Assembly: GCA_937915765.1 (NCBI GenBank)
Contig: CALGHE010000138.1
Location: 1 to 30,627, forward strand
DNA length: 30,627 nt
Source: an uncultured Bacteroidales bacterium
GTDB lineage: Bacteria; Bacteroidota; Bacteroidia; Bacteroidales; Paludibacteraceae
Direction: 5' to 3'
Numbering within the stretch: position 1 is the stretch's first letter; every line of letters begins with the position of its first letter. Under the pieces are notes generated by a model that was given only the letters and a program-made list of their open reading frames with translations, searched no databases and had not been told where the DNA came from. Below are positions 25,200 through 30,627 of the stretch, one piece after another. A program made the position numbers and the translations under genes.

Positions 25200-26456
25200 C
25201 TAATTTATATAAGTTGACTCAAGATTCTTTTTCTTAAGTTTTGCAATGCGGAAATTCTCATGAAATTTGAGATACAGGCCAAACGCAAAATCAAGTTTCT
25301 TCTCTTTTAAGTCGTAATAGCACTGCACATCGGCTCCAAATCTCAGCTTTCTTTTGTCGTTTCCGTTGTAATAATATTTGGCGACAACCATGCTCCTTTC
25401 GTCACATCTGAAATTAGGGTCGAAATAAGAGCGGGTTTGATATAGGTAACTGCCTTTAGGCGAGAAGTAGCGGTCTGCATACCAATAACCGGCTTCTATT
25501 TTGTGCCTGTTCTGACGAGCTGAAAAAGTGACATTCGGATAGATGCCCCAGCCCGACTCATGAATGGTGTGAATATGAGCCTTGTCTGAATTGTTCACGG
25601 AAAAGAACACAGGAACTTTAAAGTCAAGAGACTTTTGGTTGTTCATGTAAACCTTGAGCTCCAGTCCTGTAGCCGCATTGAACAAAGTCTCGAGGCAAGT
25701 GTCTTTAAGAGCGGTGAACTGTCCGCCTCTATGCGTTCCAACGATGTGCAGCGGAACGCTCAGAATTGCTTTCCCGTGTCCGTTCAGTCGGCTGTTTGTC
25801 CTGATGCCTATTGTAAGCTTTTCCTGCTTCTCGTCGCCCGGCTCGATAAAGTCTTCCCAGTTGCACCAAACGTCGGCGTCCAGCCACCTGTAGTTTACCA
25901 GAACCTGAAAGCCCATTTCGTAATTCTCCATGAAAAACCTGTCAAATCCGTACATCTGTTCGTACAGTTTGTGGTTCAGATTTCCGTACAAAGAGCCTCC
26001 GACTATAGAGACAAAATCATTAGGTTTGTATTCAAGCCTGATTATAGGTTTTATGCTCATGATGCTCTTGTCGTCGCCGGCGGCGCCCATGAGGTGCACA
26101 CCAGCGGTTATTTGTCCGTAATGGCCAATTCCGTAATTCAAAGTAGGATTTGCAATAAAGCCCAGCATTGTGTACCCTTTAGTGTAGGGCAAGAAATATT
26201 CAGCGTTGCGCGCGAACGTGAGAGCGTCAATTGTCGTGTGCAGATGATTTGCCTTATAATTTCCCTTCGGCTCGTTCAGAAAGTGGAATGGACTTTCTAA
26301 GAAATAGCCAAAACAAGGATCGACAATAGGAGTGGGTTGAACTAAGTTGATGTCAACTTTCTGCAAATTGTCGTGAACCGAGTCGTTTGAATAAGCGTTT
26401 TGTCCGCACAGAACAATTGTGGTCCAAAGCATGTATAATTTCAGAAAATGTTTCAT
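25200..26456 (-). CDS. Outer-membrane beta-barrel protein
   Basis: A 418-residue protein with a Sec signal peptide (about 1-23, ending QNAYS). The rest is a chain of alternating amphipathic strands rich in aromatic residues (for example YTMLGFIANPTLNYGIGHYG, FGADVQCYYDLK), as in Bacteroidetes barrels involved in uptake or transport. No plug domain, TonB box or OmpA domain is seen. It is the last gene of a - strand operon, 18 nt after the DUF4922 gene. The substrate is unknown. Confidence 0.8.
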   Translation of the reverse strand: MKHFLKLYMLWTTIVLCGQNAYSNDSVHDNLQKVDINLVQPTPIVDPCFGYFLESPFHFLNEPKGNYKANHLHTTIDALTFARNAEYFLPYTKGYTMLGFIANPTLNYGIGHYGQITAGVHLMGAAGDDKSIMSIKPIIRLEYKPNDFVSIVGGSLYGNLNHKLYEQMYGFDRFFMENYEMGFQVLVNYRWLDADVWCNWEDFIEPGDEKQEKLTIGIRTNSRLNGHGKAILSVPLHIVGTHRGGQFTALKDTCLETLFNAATGLELKVYMNNQKSLDFKVPVFFSVNNSDKAHIHTIHESGWGIYPNVTFSARQNRHKIEAGYWYADRYFSPKGSYLYQTRSYFDPNFRCDERSMVVAKYYYNGNDKRKLRFGADVQCYYDLKEKKLDFAFGLYLKFHENFRIAKLKKKNLESTYIN

Positions 26457-26474
26457 GTGTGATTAGTTTTGTTT

Positions 26475-27350
26475 TTATACTTGCGAATAGATATCCGCTA
26501 TTGTTTTTCTGTCAATCTTGTCAAAGTCCTCTTTGCGTGGCAGCACCATTACGCCGGCCATGTCTATAGCTCCGGGACTAACCATTATATGGTCAGCGCC
26601 CTCGGCGTAGAACTGCGATGGTCTGTGCGCTTTTCTAAGAAATATTATCAGATGCCACCCTTCGGAGTTGTAATAGCAGAACACGTTCATCATTGGCTCT
26701 TCATCTTTCTGAAAAGCAAGCTGAGAATAGATTTGTCTGAACAGAGACAGTCCGTAGTTTTTGTCGTTTGACTCTATGAGCAGACATCTTCTTCCAAGAT
26801 TCTTAAGCTCTTTTATCGTTCCTCGTGAGTTTTCGGAGAGAAGAACAGATTTAGCGTTTTTGCAGTCCGATTCGATGGGCAGCTGACCTTTAGCCACAGC
26901 CTGAAAGTGCATGTGGTCCGGCGCGGAGGCACCGCATTTAGCTCCGTTATAGAAAATAGTGTAATCGTCCAGCAATTTTGCGAAGTCGAGCATATCTGCA
27001 ATGTAAGGCAGAATCTCCTGCTTCTCGTGAGATTTCAGCGGAATGGTGAAGTGCTTTTTCAGGATTGGGAACGGATTCACAAGAACGCTGAATCTGTCGT
27101 TAATGTCAACTCCTCGCTGCACGGACGGCTGATTCTCTCTGCAAAGGAAACATTTGCGCCCGGCGATAGACTTTGCGTCCAGCTTTGCACCAGTAGAGAC
27201 GGCCCTTGCAGGATTGAACTGCGTGATGATTCTGTGTGTTCCGAAATTGAACTCCTTCAGTTCAAGGCAGTTAAGCTGTTCAGTCCGTTCTTTGAAGTCA
27301 GCCCATTCGTTCAGCTGTTCCGAAAACAAATTCTCAACCTTTTGTTTCAT
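26475..27350 (-). CDS. DUF4922 HIT-superfamily phosphorylase/nucleotidyltransferase-like protein
   Basis: A 291-residue protein of the DUF4922 family, related to ATP adenylyltransferases and GDP-L-galactose phosphorylase within the HIT superfamily. The active-site segment is CGASAPDHMHFQA, with His146 and His148, and a possible zinc-binding CFLC is at 67-70; NPFPILKKHFTIP (92-104) is the preceding conserved strand. It probably transfers a nucleotidyl group to or from a sugar phosphate; the natural substrate is not known. Its ATG overlaps the stop of the glycosyltransferase gene by 4 nt, so the two are translationally coupled. Confidence 0.85.
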   Translation of the reverse strand: MKQKVENLFSEQLNEWADFKERTEQLNCLELKEFNFGTHRIITQFNPARAVSTGAKLDAKSIAGRKCFLCRENQPSVQRGVDINDRFSVLVNPFPILKKHFTIPLKSHEKQEILPYIADMLDFAKLLDDYTIFYNGAKCGASAPDHMHFQAVAKGQLPIESDCKNAKSVLLSENSRGTIKELKNLGRRCLLIESNDKNYGLSLFRQIYSQLAFQKDEEPMMNVFCYYNSEGWHLIIFLRKAHRPSQFYAEGADHIMVSPGAIDMAGVMVLPRKEDFDKIDRKTIADIYSQV

Positions 27351-28810
27351 GCTATTCCGTTTCTTTTTTTGCGAGATAATATCTCTAAAGTTCGTAATTT
27401 GTCCTTGTACAGATTGTTAGCGTTAATTTTAGCTATGTTAAGAGAGGCATCAGAATTGTCAGCCCATCTTCTGCAATTGTAAAGGACTTCGTAAATTCTG
27501 CCGATCTGGTAATCGTGCGAAATCATCAGTCCAAGCGCATAGTCTTCGCCGTAGCTTGTGTTAGGCACGCCAATCTCTCTGAGTACAGGCGTGAAGAATG
27601 CTCTCGGCGCACCAAGACCGTTAATTCGCAAAGCGTTGTTTCGACCGTTTTCCGGAGTCCACTCCTTATGGTCGATTAAACCAGGAGGAATTTCATTCAA
27701 GTCGAAATCCGTAATTTTGTAAGAGCCGATAACCATTGCACAGTTCTGTTCGTAGAAAGCTCTCACAACCTTGGCGAGAGTGTCGTTGCCGCTGTACACG
27801 TCATCGCTGTCGAGCTGAACGGCGAAACGTCCGCAGCGAGCGTCGTTGACACCTTCGTTCCAGCATCCGCCTATGCCCAAGTCTTCGCGCTGAGGTATTA
27901 TGTGAATGACACGGCTGTCAGATTCAGCATATTTGCGAATCAGGTCAGATGTGCCGTCGGTCGAATGGTTGTCTATTATTATCAGATTAAATTTGAAGTC
28001 AGCCTTTTGCATCAGAACAGACTTGATGGCATCCTCAATCGTCTTGATTCTGTTTTTTACGGGGATGATTACCGAAGCCTCCACCGGAAAACTCTCACAG
28101 CCGAAGTTTACAGATTTAAAAGACGGTTCAAGATAAGCACCTATTTTCTTCAGATGTTCAGAGCAGGCCTTTTCCATTTCAATTTGAACGTCTCTGTTCT
28201 TAGGATTGACGTAGTCGAACTGCTTTTCGCCAGAGAGCCTTGTGTCGTTTTCTATTTCAGTATAAAGAAATTCGTTGAGATGAAACATTTGCTCAGATGC
28301 TGAAATTTTCAGTCTCACATCATAAAGTCCGGCGAATTTATAGCTGCAGTCCAAAGCCTCCGTTGCCTTTTTGAATGCGTCTGCCTTCACCAGAATTAGC
28401 GAGCCGAAGTCGAAGTCGTCTCGCACACTGCCTATTTGCCAGTCTATTAAAGGGTGCTGTTCCGATGAGCCTTTCTTTACTTGGTGCAAGTCGGAGTATA
28501 TCCATCCGGCGCCGGTAGATGCGGCCGCGCGAGAAAACCTTTTCACGCAGCGCTGCCCAAGTTTCAACGCATCTTTTTTTGTATAGATGAAAAAGTAGTC
28601 GCACGACGCTTTTTGCGCGATAAGCCGCATCGTGTCGCTGCTTTTCAGAGAGCCGTCGAACGGTAAATACTCGCAGTCGGCCTCCAGTGCCGGACGCTCA
28701 TTTTCGTGCAGCACGTAAACTTTGCCGGACAAGCCGTCCGCTTTGAACTGTTTTGCGACATCTGCAGTTGTGCTTGCGTCGCTATAAGGGATAAAGCAAT
28801 CTATTGTCAT
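27347..28810 (-). CDS. Two-domain glycosyltransferase, GT2 C-terminal domain
   Basis: A 487-residue protein. The C-terminal half (from about residue 248) is a normal GT2 domain: ASVIIPVKNRIKTIEDAI, IIDNHSTDGT, the metal-binding QLDSDDVY, and YGEDYALGLM. The N-terminal half resembles a second GT-A fold without a clear DXD (IPYSDAS, GWIYSDLHQV, FGSLILVKADAF), probably a degenerate copy. It lies between the FN3-type protein and DUF4922 genes, an arrangement I recall from other Bacteroidales (unchecked). The start is 24 nt after the upstream gene. Confidence 0.85.
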   Translation of the reverse strand: MTIDCFIPYSDASTTADVAKQFKADGLSGKVYVLHENERPALEADCEYLPFDGSLKSSDTMRLIAQKASCDYFFIYTKKDALKLGQRCVKRFSRAAASTGAGWIYSDLHQVKKGSSEQHPLIDWQIGSVRDDFDFGSLILVKADAFKKATEALDCSYKFAGLYDVRLKISASEQMFHLNEFLYTEIENDTRLSGEKQFDYVNPKNRDVQIEMEKACSEHLKKIGAYLEPSFKSVNFGCESFPVEASVIIPVKNRIKTIEDAIKSVLMQKADFKFNLIIIDNHSTDGTSDLIRKYAESDSRVIHIIPQREDLGIGGCWNEGVNDARCGRFAVQLDSDDVYSGNDTLAKVVRAFYEQNCAMVIGSYKITDFDLNEIPPGLIDHKEWTPENGRNNALRINGLGAPRAFFTPVLREIGVPNTSYGEDYALGLMISHDYQIGRIYEVLYNCRRWADNSDASLNIAKINANNLYKDKLRTLEILSRKKRNGIA

Positions 28811-28834
28811 AATGATATATCAGTCAAAAATAAA

Positions 28835-30004
28835 TTATCTAGGAGAAACCTTTCTCTTCTTTACAGTTTTGTTCTTCTTTTTCTTTTTGGCAACGCTTTT
28901 TTTCTTAGGCGAGCTTTTTGCGGCAACAGTCCTTTTCTTAACCTTCCTTTCGTTGTTTTCAAAGAAAGATAATGTTTCAGACATGAATTTATTGCGGTTG
29001 CTTTCGTAAAGAATTGATTCGAAAGGGAATGTTGCGACCACAGACTTGTATGTTCCTCTGTAGGTCACGCAAGCAGGCAGTTTGCTGTCCGAAAATCTGA
29101 ACTGCACCTTTCCGCCCTTAGTGCAGTTTATTGCGTCTGGTGCCTCTACAGCATAAAGCGACTGGTTAAGTTTGGTGCAGAAATTAAACTCTGAATTGAA
29201 GTCGCTGTTGGTCAGGAGCGTAAGTTTTCCGTTGTTCGAAGCGTCTGTTTTGACAAATGTGTAATGGAGGACATTCTCCGCAAAGTCAATCTTATTCATG
29301 TCGCAAGAGTCCTTTTCCCATATATCGGAGCCGATGTAAGCGCCAGTCAGGAGCAGATTGCCGTTATGTTTCAGAAGATAATCTTTGAGCTTTGAAATCA
29401 TGTTTTCAGAAAAGACCTGATATTTGACCGCTTTCCCGGAGACGGTCTCTTTCTCTTCGCCAAGTATGTAGTCAATAGCGAAATATTTGTCAAGGTCAAT
29501 CTGTTCAGACTCGAAAAACTCGTCGCTGCAAGACGCGAACGAGTATCCAGCCTTTTTGATGGAGCGGCCATGTTTGTAAGGAAAGTCGAACGTGTTTCCT
29601 GCGATGATGTCGGTCTCGAACTCGCCGGAACTTGCTCCGTGTCCGGGTGCGTTGTTAGTGGCGAAGGTGGAGCCGATGACAAAGTTGTACTGGCTGCCGG
29701 TGTAGCTGACATCATATTTGTCCGGCACGCCATAATCCAGTCTGTCAAGAAATCCGGAGTGCTTCGCAACGCGGAAGTGTTCGGGGGCTGATACTCTGTC
29801 GAATCCGTTTACGAGCAGCAGTAGTCCCTTGCTTTCGGAAAGATTGCAGACGGACAATATTTCGGAAGGAAAACTTTCTCCTCCATCGTTTACCGCAGTA
29901 ATTTTGAAGCTATACAATGTGTTTAGATTGCAATTTATTAAAACAGAGGTGTCTTTTGTTAGGAAACCATTGTCAAAACTCCCATTTTCTTTTATTATCT
30001 CAAA
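28835..30004 (-). CDS. C-terminal part of an FN3/xanthan-lyase-like exported protein, 5' end missing
   Basis: A plausible internal start is TTG at 29917 (360 residues), but the frame reads back without a start to a TGA at 30005-30007, through residues that belong to a fibronectin-III-like domain (VLINCNLNTLYSFKITAVND, then GGESFPSEILSV). The full gene in relatives is two to three times longer, with a signal peptide that is missing here, so this is a fragment. The rest resembles the 'xanthan lyase'/golvesin-domain proteins of Bacteroidetes. The end is a lysine-rich tail of about 35 residues (KKKSVAKKKKKNKTVKKRK). It is the first gene of the - strand operon. Confidence 0.7.
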   Translation of the reverse strand, partial: FEIIKENGSFDNGFLTKDTSVLINCNLNTLYSFKITAVNDGGESFPSEILSVCNLSESKGLLLLVNGFDRVSAPEHFRVAKHSGFLDRLDYGVPDKYDVSYTGSQYNFVIGSTFATNNAPGHGASSGEFETDIIAGNTFDFPYKHGRSIKKAGYSFASCSDEFFESEQIDLDKYFAIDYILGEEKETVSGKAVKYQVFSENMISKLKDYLLKHNGNLLLTGAYIGSDIWEKDSCDMNKIDFAENVLHYTFVKTDASNNGKLTLLTNSDFNSEFNFCTKLNQSLYAVEAPDAINCTKGGKVQFRFSDSKLPACVTYRGTYKSVVATFPFESILYESNRNKFMSETLSFFENNERKVKKRTVAAKSSPKKKSVAKKKKKNKTVKKRKVSPR

Positions 30005-30103
30005 TCATAAAAGAAGATCTTCGTGAAAAGTTTTTCTTTTTCTTAGTCAGTGTCAGGAAGATGATGAGGACATTTGTTTCCGTTAATCTTTAAACAATTT
30101 TAT

Positions 30104-30627
30104 ATGGAAACAGGTTTCAATCAAGCGGTAGAGCAGCGCTATGTCGATCTGCTCAGCAACGGAGGATTCAAGGCATTCTTCGGCGATCCCAACAACAAGA
30201 AGGAGGTGATGATGATCCTTAATACCTTTCTTCCGGAGGAACGGAAGGTCGCGGACATCGACTACGCCCAGAGCGAACTCCAGGGTCCGGTCGTCGGTCA
30301 CAGCAAGGAGTTCCGCTATGACTTCATATGCCGTGACACTTCCGGCACTGTATTCATAGTCGAGATGCAGCGTTACCGTGAGAAGTCATGGTTCAAGAGG
30401 TGCGTTAGCTATGCGAGCCGGGCGTATGACCGGCAGAACAAGAGCGGACATGATTACAATGTCCAGCCGGTCTATCTTATAGGGCTGATGGGAGTACCGA
30501 TAGACCATCCCGACAAGGAGTTCTGGAAGGACAGGTATGTGTCGGAATATACATTCAGAGAAAAGGAATGTCACGACTTGCTTGACGAGACAATAGTTAT
30601 TATATATTCTTATGGATTTTCCAAATC
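30104..30627 (+). CDS. PD-(D/E)XK nuclease family transposase (Rpn-like), partial
   Basis: Open from ATG 30104 to the window end (174 residues, incomplete). It reads METGFNQAVEQRYVDLL..., then GDPNNKKEVMMILNTFLPEE, RYDFICRDTSGTVFIVEMQR and SYASRAYDRQN. The DX(n)EXQ pattern with VEMQ is the PD-(D/E)XK catalytic core of the Rpn/transposase_31-like proteins, abundant in gut Bacteroidales. These act as nucleases that promote recombination. It begins about 100 bp from the point where the - strand operon's first gene is broken. GC content is higher than in the neighbours. The final residues, IVIIYSYGFSK, deviate from the usual ending of this strand, so the last bases may not be intact. Confidence 0.85.
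   Translation, partial: METGFNQAVEQRYVDLLSNGGFKAFFGDPNNKKEVMMILNTFLPEERKVADIDYAQSELQGPVVGHSKEFRYDFICRDTSGTVFIVEMQRYREKSWFKRCVSYASRAYDRQNKSGHDYNVQPVYLIGLMGVPIDHPDKEFWKDRYVSEYTFREKECHDLLDETIVIIYSYGFSK

Noticed and set aside
30004..30045. An alternative - strand frame (reading LFTKIFFYD) as the continuation of the broken FN3-type gene
   Set aside because: It would need a frameshift at 30005, soon meets TAA at 30043-30045, and is too short to judge as real homology.

Overview
The window looks like Bacteroidales chromosome (about 9.3 to 30.0 kb) joined on its left to DNA of Clostridia/Lachnospiraceae style (1 to about 9.2 kb) and on its right to the start of a transposase gene. The Bacteroidales call rests on the conserved lysS-gpsA-pgi block, a type IX secretion sorting domain on a cellulase, -7 elements of the form TAnnTTTG, a DUF4922 gene, and genes that mostly lack Shine-Dalgarno sites. 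In the left part nearly every gene has a clear purine-rich ribosome binding site, and the gene content (a TNSSSSSF-type N-terminus, a radical SAM/SPASM protein, cytosolic BspA-type LRR proteins) recalls gut Firmicutes. Whether the joins are natural transfer, insertion or metagenomic assembly error cannot be settled from the sequence alone.

Left region (24-9007, all +, tightly packed): a small acidic protein; a radical SAM enzyme with an unusual N-terminal cysteine spacing and a SPASM-type C-terminus; a protein that begins with a serine-run motif (TNSSSSSF) and ends in leucine-rich repeats; a stand-alone propeller-like protein; an LRR-propeller fusion; and a 1089-residue protein built as novel domain, LRR, propeller and DUF4253-like domain. 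The last four share interchangeable modules and none has a signal peptide. This is the best candidate for an undescribed system: a maturase-like enzyme beside a shuffled family of intracellular repeat proteins. At 9009-9193 there is a probable frameshifted small membrane protein.

Middle region: 9394-14540 is a six-gene + strand surface polysaccharide cluster (GT2, GT32, WcaF-like acetyltransferase, GT4, WaaE-like GT2, GT2), the first four genes overlapping by 1-4 nt. It ends at a bidirectional terminator shared with a convergent GH5 lipoprotein (14687-15847, -). Then come lysS, gpsA and pgi (16203-20323, +), a secreted GH5 cellulase with a glycine/aspartate-rich linker, a ricin-like domain and a type IX sorting domain (20583-22424, +), the ssrA tmRNA (22573-22965, +), and a large TPR protein (23123-25102, +).

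Right region: 25200-30004 is a - strand operon read from right to left: a truncated FN3/xanthan-lyase-like protein with a lysine-rich tail, a double-domain glycosyltransferase, a DUF4922 HIT-like phosphorylase and an outer-membrane beta-barrel protein. The upstream end of the first gene is lost at about 30005. About 100 bp further on begins a PD-(D/E)XK transposase (30104 to the window end, still open).
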